Shown here one piece after another: positions 24,001 through 36,229 of a stretch of DNA of 64,000 nucleotides. Both the position numbers and the translations under genes were made by a program. Source of the stretch: Acridotheres tristis (Eukaryota; Chordata; Aves; Passeriformes; Sturnidae); contig CM072885.1 of the NCBI GenBank assembly GCA_037013685.1, forward strand, positions 68,675,785 through 68,739,784. Reading direction: 5' to 3'. How positions within the stretch are numbered: the stretch's first letter is position 1; every line of letters begins with the position of its first letter. The notes below the pieces were generated by a model. That model saw nothing but the letters and a program-made list of their open reading frames with translations, did not search any database and was not told the origin of the DNA.

Positions 24001-26610
24001 AGTATGCAGGAGATCAATGACCCATCTGGATATCAACTGGATATACAGTTTATCACATAGATTTTGATTATGCATATGCATGAATATAAAATATGCATGA
24101 GACATCCTCCAAGACTTGCAAACACAAATCACTTTGTCATTAGATAAGCATTAGAAGTCTGCATTCAACTCCGAGATCTGACATCAGATTAGGTTATTCT
24201 TAGGGAGTTGATAGCATCTGAGATTAGGCATTCTATTTCATTTGTAGAAAACTGAAAAGAAACACTCATTCATCACCAGAGAGTATGGCTTCTGTGGACC
24301 TGTATTATTATATAAACCTACCAGAAATTAATTCACAAAGGATGCCTGCAGAATATTGCCACAGGAAATGAGGACCAAGGAGACCTTCTGCATGGTTCTG
24401 TCAAATCAAAGATGCCAGGAATCAAAACAAGGCACATCTCTGTTTGTTTTCATGCATGCAAATGGAGAAGCTGCTAAACAGACCTTTAGGTTTTAGCATG
24501 ATCTCTGCCAGGTTTTATTTATCTGTTTCTCTCCAGTCTTCAGGTAGTGTGTTGAAGTGGCTGCTATGGTAACTCCAGATCGAAAGCCAGCACAATTTTT
24601 TTAAAGATTTCCTTTTGCCTTTGCCATTCTCTCCATACTTTTACCACAGTCATATAGTCATATTGTAGAACTCTATTAACAAATTAGTAAAAAGAATTAA
24701 TTTAAATCGTGGGGTGTTGTTTTTTTTTTTTTTTTTTTTTAAAGTGAGAATTAACCAGCTGGATAAATTCATCCAGATGGAGGAAAGTGAGAGATAGAAA
24801 GGCTCACTGCACACCTCCAGTGATGTGTTGTTGTGACATTATTGGAAAACAGTTCAAACAGGGTCCTTTCAAAGGTCTGCTGTTGAAAAGATGGCACCAA
24901 GAATCAAATTTGCAGATCACAAGGCTGTCAGTAGGGTCTGTATGGCACAAGCTCCAAATGGCAGCTTACAGGATTGATTTGGATTGACCTTTATTAACTC
25001 AATAAGTTTAAAAGCAGTTGTGTTAGCATTGCCTCATTTGGAGATATACAATAAATAGATATGTAAGTGCTCTCTGAAAGCTGATAAAACTGAAGGATTA
25101 AATAGAAAAAAAATTGCTGAAAGGGATTCCCTAAACAATTAGATTTTAGGGGTGAACTGATCAAGAGGAATAATCCTAATAATGTATTTGTTACTTGATA
25201 ATTTAAAAATAGATGCTCATAAATTTAAACCTGCATTTTCTAGTACTGTATGCTCAAATTAGCATGAAATTGAATTGCCTTTTTCCTGCCTCTATTTATT
25301 CTATATTCTCTACAACAAGATTCTCTTAGTTAGAAGTAACTTGTCTCATAATGTTTTCCTCTCTGTTGTACAAGTTCTGCCCCACTTCACAATGAGGTGG
25401 AATTTGCTCTAGTTCTCATCTGGTACCAGAATGCTTGCTGGAAGGACTGAGCTAATTTTATTTTGGTTTTGAAATATCCATAAGATCAAGGCAACTGTGT
25501 CCCCAGTCATGACAGCTTCGTTTATCTTTCTGCAAAACTTTCTGGACCTTATTTGATCTGGACTTCAGAAGCAATTAGTAGGAAAGGGCAGAAAGACTGT
25601 CTCCTGTCCCATGACGTTGCAACATTTAAAATACTGACTCAATCTGTAGATGGACAATCTGTTTCACAGAAAGGAAAGATGCTCCTCCTAGAGCAGTAGG
25701 ACAGGGTCTCATTTTCCATTATAAAGTCTATGCTTACTGAAGCAGTTTTAAAACTCCCATTCTGGTTAGAATATGAGTTTTCTTTTACTTCTTTAGATTC
25801 TCACTGTCAAACTGAGCTTGGTTAAGCCATTCTTTTTTGGGTATCTGTCTTCATTGATACAGGCATAGGTGTTCATTTGAAGTCTCGACTTCAATTTATC
25901 AACATCTCTCAGGAAAAAGCCAATAGATATATAATTGAAAAATCTTTAGCCAGCTTTCAGAGCTACTACAGCTGAAACCTCTCTCTGGTGGCTGGTGTCA
26001 GGCTTTGGACAGGACTCTTTGTCTCAGAAGATGCAGTTTTCTGTGTAATGGACATCATAACACCTACCTGCCTCATACAGAAGCTGTGGGGGAATTTATG
26101 TTTGTGCCTTGCTGGTTTTCTTCCTAAAGCTAAATGCTGCCTGAGAATGAGAGTCCTGACCTTGAAATTGGATGTAGTACTGTTATAGGCAAAACTTATC
26201 ACCGAGAAAATGTGCCAACCCTCTATTTATCACTTACCCAGCTGTTCTGCTAAATTACAGCTCCTTTAAAATTACACTCTAATTCATCAATAATTCAGCA
26301 CTGAAATCTTACGAAGAAAACACTAGATGCTATTTTGAATAGCTCCACTATCAAATGATAAGCTATTCAGAGGGGAGAGTGGGAACACTGCTGAGGTGCT
26401 GTATTTCTGTTACCAAGGGAAATTCAGCTCGCATTAGAGAAAGCTACAACACAACAGGGCTCAGGAGATTGTTTCACAACAGACACAGGACAGAATGACA
26501 GGATGGGAGAGGGAAGCCTGTGGGGTAAATATATCGATGTGATCTTCTTGCAGCTTTGCAGGCTTATCTGGGTATTTAAAGCCCCCACAAGCCAAGCAGA
26601 TCAATGCCTC
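21088..26610. other. Non-coding unique DNA
   Basis: About 5.5 kb of AT-rich DNA without supportable genes. It contains a 21-T run (24720-24740) and many short overlapping frames. The right end (about 26240-26610) has a mixed, non-repetitive texture with homeobox-like AT cores and could be part of a regulatory element. That impression is visual only. Confidence 0.5.
24720..24740. repeat. Poly-T run, 21 bases
   Basis: The longest homopolymer in the window, followed by AAAG. On the minus strand it would be a poly-A tail candidate, but no retroposed body is recognisable on its right side. Confidence 0.95.
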
Positions 26611-26650
26611 ACCCGGAGCATCGCGCATGAGCTCCAGCCTCGCCAACGCT
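26611..26650. other. Short CpG cluster next to the minisatellite
   Basis: Five CpGs fall within 40 bp (26614, 26622, 26624, 26641, 26647), including CGCG, in a window where CpG is otherwise rare. It ends about 14 bp before the GT-rich array. It is too small to be a CpG island. Retained CpGs suggest either low methylation in the germline or selection; this is inference. Confidence 0.6.
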
Positions 26651-26663
26651 GCAATTAGTCAGG

Positions 26664-27257
26664 GTGTGCTGAGCAGATGTGTGTGTGATAAACGTGTGTG
26701 TGTGCTCTAAACCTGTGTGTGTGTGCTAAACGTGTGTGTGTGCTCTAAACCTGTGTGTGTGTGCTCTAAATCTGTGTGTGTGTGATAAACATGTGTGTGC
26801 TAAACGTCTGTGTGTGTGCTAAACTTGTGTGTGCTAAACATCTGTATGTGTGCTAAACGAGTGTGTGTGCTAAACATCTGTGTGTGTGCTAAACATGCAT
26901 GTGCTAAACATCTGTGTGTGTGCTAAACAGATGTGTGTGTGCTAAACGAGTGTGTGTGCTCTAACCCTGTGTGTGTGTGTGTGCTAAACGTGTGTGTGCT
27001 AAACAGATGTGTGTGTGCTAAACGAGTGTGTGTGTGCTAAACCTGTGTGTGTGTGTTGAACAGATGTGTGTGTGCTAAACATGCATGTGCTAAACGTGTG
27101 TGTGTGCTAAACAGATGTGTGCTAAACATCTGTGTGTGTGCTAAATAGATGTGTGTGTGCTGAACGTGCATGTGCTAAACTTGTGTGTGCGTGCTGAACA
27201 GATGTGTGTGCTATCTAAACATGTGTGTGTGCTATCTAAACGTGTGTGTGTGCTATC
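26664..27257. repeat. GT-rich minisatellite, about 32 units, carrying ten E-boxes
   Basis: About 590 bp are built from units of roughly 12-22 bp of the form (GT)3-5 GCTAAAC, with variable joints: CG, CCTG, CATCTG, CAGATG, GAG, ATGCATG and TCTAAAC. The joints CAGATG and its reverse complement CATCTG occur six and four times, giving ten identical E-boxes (CANNTG) spread over the array. The first unit, GTGCTGAGCAGATG, is the most diverged and looks like the single-copy seed. The last two full units share an expanded GCTATCTAAAC. The alternating purine-pyrimidine composition favours Z-DNA. Frames running out of the array give repeated Cys-Val-Leu-Ser peptides and are artefacts. Confidence 0.95.
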
Positions 27258-27357
27258 CCCACAGGCAGGGTTAACCCTTTCTGGGGCTGCTCCTCTGCCC
27301 TCCTGCACAGCTCTGCCAGGGGCACTTGCTCACCCTGCAGTGCTGGAGAAAGGGGAT

Positions 27358-27375
27358 GCAGCAGCAGCAGCAGCA
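27358..27375. repeat. (GCA)6 trinucleotide repeat
   Basis: Six uninterrupted GCA units lie 100 bp to the right of the minisatellite. One frame would give a short alanine run, but no supporting gene is present. Confidence 0.95.
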
Positions 27376-29273
27376 CATTTTATTTTTCCAGTTTTGCTGT
27401 GCCGTTTCACCAGCACTCAGCATCTTGGAAGACTGTCCTCTCTGCTGCTCCCTTTCTCTCTGTGTGTTCTGCTGTGTGACAGAACATTTGTCATGACGTG
27501 TTCAGACAGAAGCTGGATGTATTCATTAGTGCTGTAGCAACCATGGGTGAGACAGTGCATGGTAAATCATGGTTAGATCAAATGGATCATATCAGTGCAA
27601 ATGAATTCGCTTGTACAGTCATTCATCTGCCTTCATTTTTGCTTTACACTGAAGTTCTGATGGAGTTTTAAGCTTAAATATATTTGTGGATATCATCCCA
27701 ATATGTTGTGAATTTTCTTCTAATGAAAAGATATTAGTGAGATTGAGATTTGGTCAAAAATACTTTATGTTTGTAGCTCCAGCCTTTTCTCTTCATAGAA
27801 GATGAAGAAACCTTCTTGCAAAGGTTTCATGCAAAATATCTGACCCTTGGAACCCACTCAATTCCCTGCAACACTAAAAATCAACAGCAAGGTGGAAGCT
27901 GCACCACCCATGACTTGTACAGGTCTGGGTGCTCCCATACAATATTTGGGGTCTATCAGAAGACAAAATTGTCTCTATTTGAGTCGTGGTTGTGCTTGTT
28001 TCTCCACTTGATCCTGGTAATACTGGTCTTCCATCAGGCATGTTTTTCTCCATGCCCTCCCCTTGGGTCCCTGAATTTTTTAGCTCTCCCTCCTTTCACC
28101 TTAGGCTTCCAGGGGGATTTTCTTATTGTTCCATTCCGTGAAGAAACCAGCCTTTAGAGACCCTGGATTGGGTAACAGCTACCCTTCTTTTCCAGGGAGC
28201 ACCTTGTAGCTCTGAAATGAGCTGCTCTGTGCAGGTACTATTCATCTCTTGATGGGAAAAACTCACTTTGGTCTCAGAATCTTGGTCCACTACCAATGTC
28301 AGCTGTGGTTATTTATATGTGGTAATGCCTAAGAACAGCAGCTCTGTCCTGCCTAGACAATTGTTCTGATGCCAGCAGAATTAGAACACTGCTTTTACAT
28401 ATAAAGCACTCTCCATTTCTTGTTTCGTTCTGTTTAAACAAGGAATCATTCATTTAAGCATTAAAATTCAGTAATACTAAATAAATAATGTCATTTTAAA
28501 ATGCAAACAAATTAAAAACAAAGGCAGCGTCCTACTATCCCTCTCTCACTTACACATCTACAGGCTCAGAAGGGAAGCTGGGAAAAACACTGCATTAATA
28601 AACATAAGGCCAGAAGTAATCATTAAATAAATATAATTTTGAAAATTCCCTAGATATTTAAAAAATGCTGAAGGCTTTTGTTTAATAAAAAATGGCTAGG
28701 AATATAAGATGAAATGGGTACTGCAGAGCAGTGAATTCCACTATCAGGAAATCAGCCACAATAAAGTACATTTCAACAGGCAGCAGTGGAATCCCTGGAA
28801 CTAGGATGCTGCCAGGTCAGTACAGAGGTTTCTGTGCTATAAAGGGTCTTAAACGTCAGTGAGATCACCTTCCAGTCAAAACACCAGTGTGAGCAGCACT
28901 CAGGGCAGGCTAAATGTGCCTGCTCTTTGTGGAACAGAGGAGCAGATGGGCTAATCCATCCTGAACAAGCTGGGAGCTGCAGAATCCCAGCCCTTGTGGC
29001 CCCGTGGTGACCAGGGCACGTGTTGCTGCTGGGAGATTGCAATGGGTGAGGGCACCACGAATGCAAACTGTGCAACAGGAAGGAGCATTTTCAGTCATGT
29101 ATTCACGTCTCTTTCCAGGGAGAGTCAAAATTGAAGGCAGGATTCAGCTCACTCGCTTTCAGCTTCTGTGAAATGTTGGGCCACAAAAGAGGGAGCCAAG
29201 AAGGGAAGTGGTAAATTGTCTAGCTCCAAACTGATGTGTTGGCCTCAAATCGTGCTCAAATCATCAGAAGCTC

Positions 29274-29312
29274 TAAAGAAAATAATACCTGTTTTTAAAG
29301 AAAATAATACCT
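29274..29312. repeat. Duplicated 17-mer, 22-bp period
   Basis: TAAAGAAAATAATACCT occurs exactly at 29274-29290 and again at 29296-29312. This is a small local duplication with no evident function. Confidence 0.9.
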
Positions 29313-31352
29313 CTTCTTATACTTACAGAAGGTTGTAGAGTGGGAAGTATTTTCCAAATACACACAATGTGAAATCTTTTGGGAATTATAAGACTCAGAA
29401 GCAGCTCCTTATTCAATCGAAATAGCTGACAGATCGATTGGAACAATGGCATATATAGCAGCAGATGTGCAAAAGGAGCAGAGCTAGCTTTAAAACTGAA
29501 TATCCTGGCCAGCAGAAGCTCCTAAATCACAGCAGCAGAGTTCAGCCCAAGCTAACTGCCCCAGGGTTTTTGGAAGCTTTGCAGCTTGTTTGGCACCCTG
29601 GGACTCCCAGCTGTGCTGATGGCAGAACATCTGGAAGTTGTGTTCAGGAATAACTCTGGGAATGTGGCTGTTCATCAACTTTGCACCACTTGTGAGTGGG
29701 GTCTCCACATATTAAATCATCTCCTTGAATCATTCATTTCTCCTCTTGTGACACATAAGTTGGAAAATTTTGCAGTTACCGCGAGCTCAGTTGTGGTATT
29801 TGAGTTTGGGAATTCAAAGTTCTTCTAAATGAATGTGTTGGTGGCATTCCTGGCATCATATAGGCAATACTTGATAATGAAGAGCATTTTTGCTCATAGA
29901 TGGTGTGAATCCAGAACATTCATTTTTTTATAGACCTTTTACATCTAATTGACTTTTATTGTACCTATGAAATGGAAATGCATTAAAGAGCATCTCCATT
30001 TCACTTGTAAGACTAATAGCCAATTTTCCATTCAGTGTCTTTTGAGAATTCTTAATTGTCTTCCATAATTAGGTATTGGGAGTGTAAACAATTATATGAG
30101 ATTATAAGGGCTCTTTTTTAATACATATTATACTGTAAATATGTGAATGTTATGCTGCTGCAGCAGTGTTTCCTGTTTTTCTTTTTCCATTGAATTTTAT
30201 TATTGTTAATTCCTGATCCTCATTAAGTTCTGCATAATTTCTTATAAGGTAAAATATTAAAAAATCCAAGTTTTGAACACTTGTAAACTATGTGGTCCCC
30301 AGAATTTTTAAGGATCCCACAGAATATCAAAACTCTCCAAAGGGATATCCCAGTTTTTAATATAGAATAGTTACTGCTTTAGAGCATCTAAAGACATCAC
30401 AACCCATATTTTTGTCTTTTTGGCTTCCCCTCCAAAAAAAAATCTACTAGCAAGCTCACAGTGCTGTACTTAGCAAAACATTACTAACCAGAAAGTTCTG
30501 CAAGTGAAGGAATATATATTTTACCCCCCCCAGAACAAAACCAGGTAAAATCAAAATTATACCAAGGTGTTTTTTATTGATTTGCTTGTTTAGTATTATT
30601 TGGTCTATTTGAATTCATGTAAGATTTGGCAAAACTGAGTGGTTTGCCTTGAGTATTTCCTTTGGAATGACAGTGGCCCTCGTTTCAGATGTTCATTATT
30701 TAGCTGGTGGGAATCATTCATTTGGTATCCAACCTCACCTGTATTGCTCATTTGAGCTATCAAGTGCAAGGCTTGGCTACAAGTCTTACATTTGCAGTAT
30801 TCATCTCTGCTCATTTTGAGGGACTAGCCAGCCCATCCCATTGAATAGATCATCTGAGTTTTGGAGCTGTAGAAAAGTTACCCAAGTCAATGATCAGATA
30901 ATGTTTGGACAGCCACAGGATACCACTTGGTGCTGAAGGACCTACTCAGCTGTAGAAAGGAACAAATTAGCTCAATCAAGCCTTAAATTGGACTTGATGG
31001 GCCAGAGAGGCAGATCTTTGTCCCAAGGTACTTGGAGTTGTTGCTGTTGCTTTATAACATATGCTGAAACACTTTTGTCAAATTTCCTCTTGTGTCTGCT
31101 CCTCTTCCACCCCTGATTTCTGATTTCCATAGCAGTTATTAGGGCATGTACAGGTAAGACTTTGTGTCCCATGCTGGATGTGCTGTACAGTGTGCAAAGC
31201 ACATTCTATAGATCACAATTCTCTTCCATTTTATTTTCCCTGAAGTTCCTTCTGCTCTAAGAAGAATTTCCCTACAGATAATATCACATTTTAAATGCAG
31301 CAGGCCCTGCTTGCATCAGGAATAAGACTTCCTTTTGTGTTTTTGGCTTTTT

Positions 31353-31367
31353 TTGTTGTTGTTGTTG
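31353..31367. repeat. (TTG)5 trinucleotide repeat
   Basis: Five TTG units follow a T-rich stretch. Confidence 0.9.
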
Positions 31368-32084
31368 AAAAAGCAGTTTTAATATCAGCAAGTGGCTGCT
31401 CCTGTGATGTTTTTGATATGCTGCTAATCTTAGGTGGCTGAGGGCCTCCTGTGCCATGGGTAGAGTGCTCAGCTCCCATTGATTATTGAGGATAATCAGT
31501 GCCCTGCAGGACAGGCTGCCAGAAATGCTCCAGAAAATGGGAGCTCACAAGGGCAATCACACTGCTAATGAAAGCAATGGGTGGCTGTCTGTGAAACACA
31601 GTTTTTCCTATTGAGTTCGTTTTGAGAGATTAAAAAAAAGGTTTTGCTCGAATTAAGTGTGTATAACCAAAAAGGAAGAAAAGGAACAGGGGAGAAGATT
31701 ATTCATATTTCAGGTTTCTGTTCATAATCTGCCATGCTAGGCTTGCTGAAAGGAAATATCTCTGGAGTTCTTAGACAGGACACAGAGGAAAGAACATTTT
31801 CCTGTTGGCTACTAGCACAATAATCTTTACTGACATAATCTAAAAAGATCTCCCAAACTCAGCTTGAGGTAGGATGAAAAATTTCTAGCAAGATTTCTAG
31901 CATGTCAGTAATAAGTAGTGAAAAAAAACCCTTTTCAATATGGAACATTTAACAGCCTTGAACTCGATGTGCTGACAAGAGCTTTGCTACCTGTGGCAGC
32001 TTTTTTCCCCAATGATAGACTGCAAGTGTTGGCATGGTAGAATGGTGTAAATCTAACACTGAAGAGAACCTGTTTTAGGATGGA

Positions 32085-32310
32085 TCTAGGGGGTTAAATA
32101 GTGCTAATGACAGGAAATTGTAACAGGGTAATTTTAGATCTGAGGAGAATAAATTGTGGAACAGAAAAATGGTGGGAACCCTATTGTTGACACATTTAAA
32201 TATAGACTGGACAAAATGTTAATAAATGTACAATAGGGAACAATTTGACATTGTACTCAAGGAGATGGGAAGGATGCAGTAGACTTAAAAAGAACTGTCA
32301 GGCTCTCAAT
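32085..32310 (+). mobile_element. Ancient CR1/L3-type LINE tail
   Basis: The order of phrases matches the 3' region of old CR1-group LINEs found across birds, turtles and crocodiles. 'ggaacagaaaaatggtggga' lies where the element has a conserved 'gtggaat' block. It is followed by 'catttaaatatagactggac', 'aataaatgta' and 'aaggagatgggaaggatg'. In such elements this part lies just upstream of the terminal repeat. It is strongly diverged, without a clean terminal repeat, and clearly older than the copies at 7.1 and 55.5 kb. No coding capacity is left. Borders are approximate. Confidence 0.6.
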
Positions 32311-34734
32311 ATACTTCATCATGAACTTTATTTCACTTTCAATGTGTTTATATTTAATATGAATATAAAAATATTTCTCCTATTTAATAAAGGAAGTTTT
32401 ACTCTTTTATTTCCTCTCTATTCAAATACTATACTTTTATATTCAACTCCCTGTCCTGGGTTGCCTTGTAGGGCATAGGGCTTTCTGCTGACTTTGACCT
32501 AGAGAGTGGTAATTTATCTTTTTGAACCTTAAAGACACTAACCAGTTTTAGTAAATCATCCCAGAGAAGGGAATGGTGTTCAAATATGATCCCATGAATC
32601 TGAAAACCCTCTGAAGCTGTGGAAGGGAGGAATGTTTATATGGAAGCAGCCATAGGATCCATTAGATATTGCTTTTGATATTTTCTGTGCCTCCTGTCAG
32701 TATCCCATAGCCATGAATACTAAACTGCTGAAAACAATCAGCACTATCAAAAAGGTAATTTTTAATTTGCAGACAAGGCACAGTACAGGAGTGGTGGAGC
32801 TGCCAGCTGAGGAAAAGGCACAGTCAAAGGAATATGTCTTTTATATGACTGAGTTGTGTTAATTTAGTTCATCCTTTTAAAGTCAAGCAAATCTTCAAAA
32901 AATGGTGTTTGCTTTAGTATAACATGTTGAAAGATAATTAATGGTCCTTGACATGAAAGTTCTAGATCAAGTGTAAGGACTTACAAATCTAGGAAAAAGT
33001 GCCTTTCCAGTGACATATAAAAATAATTTACATTTGCTATTGATTTTTGAACTGGAGGAGGTCCAGCTATTTTAAAGCTACCACACTTGTGATAAGGTCT
33101 TCATTTCTCACTAATGGGAATTTATTGTTTACAAACTGTTGGTAGACAGAATATCCTCAGCATTCTATGGCTATAGGAGCAGTCAGTCGCTGTCCAGAGG
33201 GTTTGCTTGCTAATAATACACACGGTGCAGCAAAGGGAGACACTCCAAAATGAGGTCAAGCACTCCTAGGCTTATAATATTGTTGAGTCAAAGTAAAAGC
33301 CTTGTGAGAAAATATTTCTTTCTGCTACATTTGCCTCAGCTTTTACTGAAATGATTTTAAGTTGAGGATAATTCTTATTAATTCTCCTGCTGACGTTTCA
33401 CTTCTCAGCACATTCTTCCTGCTTCTCCCTCTCCTTCTGCTGGCCACCAAGCTTGGCCACTTCCCTTGGGGCACAGCCCTTGTTGAGCTGTTATAGGGTC
33501 ACAGGTGACCCACAGGTGACTCTAAGGTCATAGGGGAAATCCAAAAGAGTTGAGTTCACAGCACTGTAAGGTGTTCTTATTATTTTAATGTTCACCACAA
33601 TTCCTCTGCCTATCTGAAATACATGGCTTTGGAGGTGGGTGAGTTTGTGAGCAAGCTAAGAACTTCATGGCAAATCAAAAAGAATTGCCTTTCTGTGATA
33701 TTGTGTATTTTGAGACTCACAGTTCTTGGGAGGGAAATGTCTTCTTCTGTTCATATATAACGTTCACTATCTCTAAATTACATATTGCAAAAACTTATTT
33801 TGTTTCTTCTATCATTATACTTATTTGTATCTCTTCTATTTCTTAAAGGATTTAACTAGACTACATGATAGGAAACTTTCTTGGAATTCAGAGGTTTGAT
33901 AGCATGATGTTAAACCAAGAAGCAAAAGAAGGAAGAAAGAAGAGATCACATAGTGACATCGTTCAGTGTTATAGTTCCACTTATAGACAATCCCCTGGAA
34001 GCAATGTAAACCTTATACTCAATTTCAAATCTAAATTTTTCTTTACAGTGCTCTGTACATGTCTTATGGTCATACTTTTCCATAGGAGGATATTAGATGA
34101 GATCCTGTGATTAAAAATACTGTTATTGAAGGGGGTTTTACTTCTTTTAAACTGAGATAAGCATTAAAACATTGGTTGCTCATCCTGAATGGAAGGTAGT
34201 CAATATTCAGCTTTCTTCCCTTCTCTGTTGCTAAATGGTGATTTGTGTGGCAGGGACAGAGGCAAGATGAGGAAAGAGTAGGCAAGATTAAATGTAACGA
34301 AATGAATTAAACGACATGAAAGCAACTATGCACCAGCCAGTTCCTTGTGTCACCTCCTGTTTACCTGCCCTAGAAATGTTTTTATTAAATGGCCTAGATA
34401 TATTAATAATATCAATTAAAAGCAAAGAAGGGGGAGCATAACTGCATGTGTGAATTCCTGAGCTGACGGGATGAGAGGGACCAACAGATTTACAGTGGAT
34501 ATTCAGTTTCGTTCTCCTTTTTGTGCAGACTGCCATTTGTACAACCTGGTTTGAAGGAGCCTCTGCTGCTCTTGAGAACCCCGTGCTAAGCAGGCTTTTT
34601 GTAGCACCCACATTTGCAGGCTGGCTGGCACTCAGTGGCAGGAGACAACCTCAGCCTGCCGGGGCAGAGCCACCACATCTCCCTCTCATCTGCATTCCAC
34701 ACGCCACGTCTCCATTTCCCACCCTTAAACAAGA
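32311..34734. other. Non-coding unique DNA
   Basis: About 2.4 kb of AT-rich sequence with no recognised exon, RNA gene or transposon. A short internal near-repeat of 'cacaggtgac' occurs at about 33501-33520. Frames near 34288-34825 overlap on both strands without a recognisable protein. Confidence 0.5.
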
Positions 34735-34920
34735 ATTTGTAGCTCCGTGCAAACTTTTATGGGGGAATCTCAGCGAGCTTTATGAATATTGCATGAACGA
34801 ATGGAGCCTCACAACGCTCCTGTGAAGTACAACCAGGCAAGAGTCATTGTCACTGCTTCCTGCAGGAGCGAGATAGGATGCTAAAGCTTGGGAAGATTAG
34901 GCTCTGGATTTCACCCCCAA
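34735..34920. promoter_or_regulatory. Candidate conserved non-coding element
   Basis: This stretch stands out by texture. It is non-repetitive and has retained CpGs (for example in 'cagcgag', 'gaacgaat', 'caacgctc', 'gagcgag'). It also has transcription-factor-like cores: TTTTATGG at 34755-34762 (HOX/CDX-like) and an octamer-like ATATTGCAT at 34786-34794. Such mixtures are typical of developmental enhancers in gene deserts, but no alignment was possible. Binding and conservation are inferred, not shown. Confidence 0.3.
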
Positions 34921-36229
34921 ATTGTGAAAGCCCTATCTCCTAGCAAAGCAGACACCTGTTGAACCAGCAGATTTGCAAAAGGTTGATATGGGCAAATGCA
35001 GGTAACGTGAGTGCAGCTTCAAACTAAAACCTGTTATCTTCAAGGTCAGGTAGTGAGTTTAGGCAGAGTGAGGGAGAGAGAACTGATGTCTTTAGTCTCC
35101 CTGGTCTGTGTTTTAAACCCAGAGCTATTTATCCTCCTTGAAAGACTGAAATTAACAGGAAACTTGATATATCCCAGTGAGGATTAATCCTCCCCAAAAT
35201 TTCACGTGGGTTTCTCTTATTTTTTTTTTTTTTAGTGCTTGTGAAATAGTTGTTTTGGGGTTTTTTTCCCTCACATTGTCTTTTCAGTCAGATTGTTCCC
35301 CACTGAGTTAAAAATAAATATCAAACAATATGACTTAAGGAAAAATCCGTGTGCTCCAGAATGCTTTCCCCAGGAAACACCAGCCAATTAATAGAGTAGA
35401 ATGAGGGATTTTGCCCAGGGAGCCATCATGAAATAAGAAGTGTATATAAATACATGCACAAAGGAACACATACAAACACATTAAAAGAGCATTTCATTTG
35501 GCCAGGATCTACTTATCAGCGTGGAGATTTATGAGGCACTGTAGAACATGGACAAGCAGAAATCACAGGGAGGATGCTATTTTGAAAGCTAATGAAATTT
35601 TCCTTGTGTACATTTTTTTGCTACTGCAGCAGGAATCCTCATGAAGACCATGATGCTGTTATTGGTTAAGCCTCTGCTGCAGAAGTTCTCAAACAGATGG
35701 TTTTTTTTCCCCAAAACACTTAGAGGAGGTTTTAACTCATCTATTTACTACCGTTTTCATGCTAGAAGAAATTTCCCTGTCATGCAGCTTGAGTATCTCC
35801 CTCTGACAACCTTCAGTAACCATTTTAACTCTCTCTGTGGGGACCTGCTCTAATACCAATTACACTTAATATTATTTCCTTGCAGCTAGTGAGATTTCTG
35901 GCTGGGTTTCAAACCTAGATTTCCTCTATTGTCTTTGTACAAGTAGTCTGTGTTGTTTCTAAGTGATCTGTGCATATTACATAAAATATAAATTCATCTT
36001 CAGATCACCCACCCTTATCTTAATCTTCCCCACTTGAAGGCCAGTAAATATTCTTATATGGAATTATCCCAGCCATGTCAGGTGGGGAAAAAAAACCCTT
36101 CCTAATAGAAAGAGTCACTATTAAAAATGCCAGACTGTTAAAAGAAATAACTCACTTTCTGAAATCTTAGGGATTACTAGTGGCAGAAGCAATAAAAATC
36201 ATCTTTAAAAATCTTCTGTGAATTATTAA
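34921..36229. other. Non-coding unique DNA
   Basis: About 1.3 kb. It includes a T14 run (35220-35233) and a mixed-texture stretch (about 35370-35560) that might also be conserved. No exon is supportable. Confidence 0.5.

Larger units (their letters stand above)
27258..32084. other. Non-coding unique DNA
   Basis: About 4.8 kb. The first 200 bp (27258-27480) are GC-richer and contain a GCA repeat; frames here are not recognisable. The rest is AT-rich unique DNA with a duplicated 17-mer (29274-29312), a (TTG)5 run (31353-31367) and two mixed-texture stretches (about 29405-29540 and 30680-30830) that could be conserved elements. No exon, RNA gene or clear transposon is seen. Confidence 0.5.

Noticed and set aside
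24720..24740. Poly-A tail of a processed retrocopy on the minus strand
   Set aside because: No mRNA-like body or target duplication could be recognised on the appropriate side.
26664..27257. CRISPR array
   Set aside because: Units are short, variable and contiguous, with no constant repeat plus unique spacers and no cas genes. The context is vertebrate.
27151..27537. 128-codon frame with Cys-Val-Leu-Ser repeats and an alanine run
   Set aside because: The repeats come from the minisatellite and the alanines from the GCA microsatellite. No independent coding signal remains.
28770..29110. Exon or repeat in a GC-richer patch
   Set aside because: Two overlapping minus-strand frames are open, but no protein family, splice-consistent exon or repeat consensus could be recognised.
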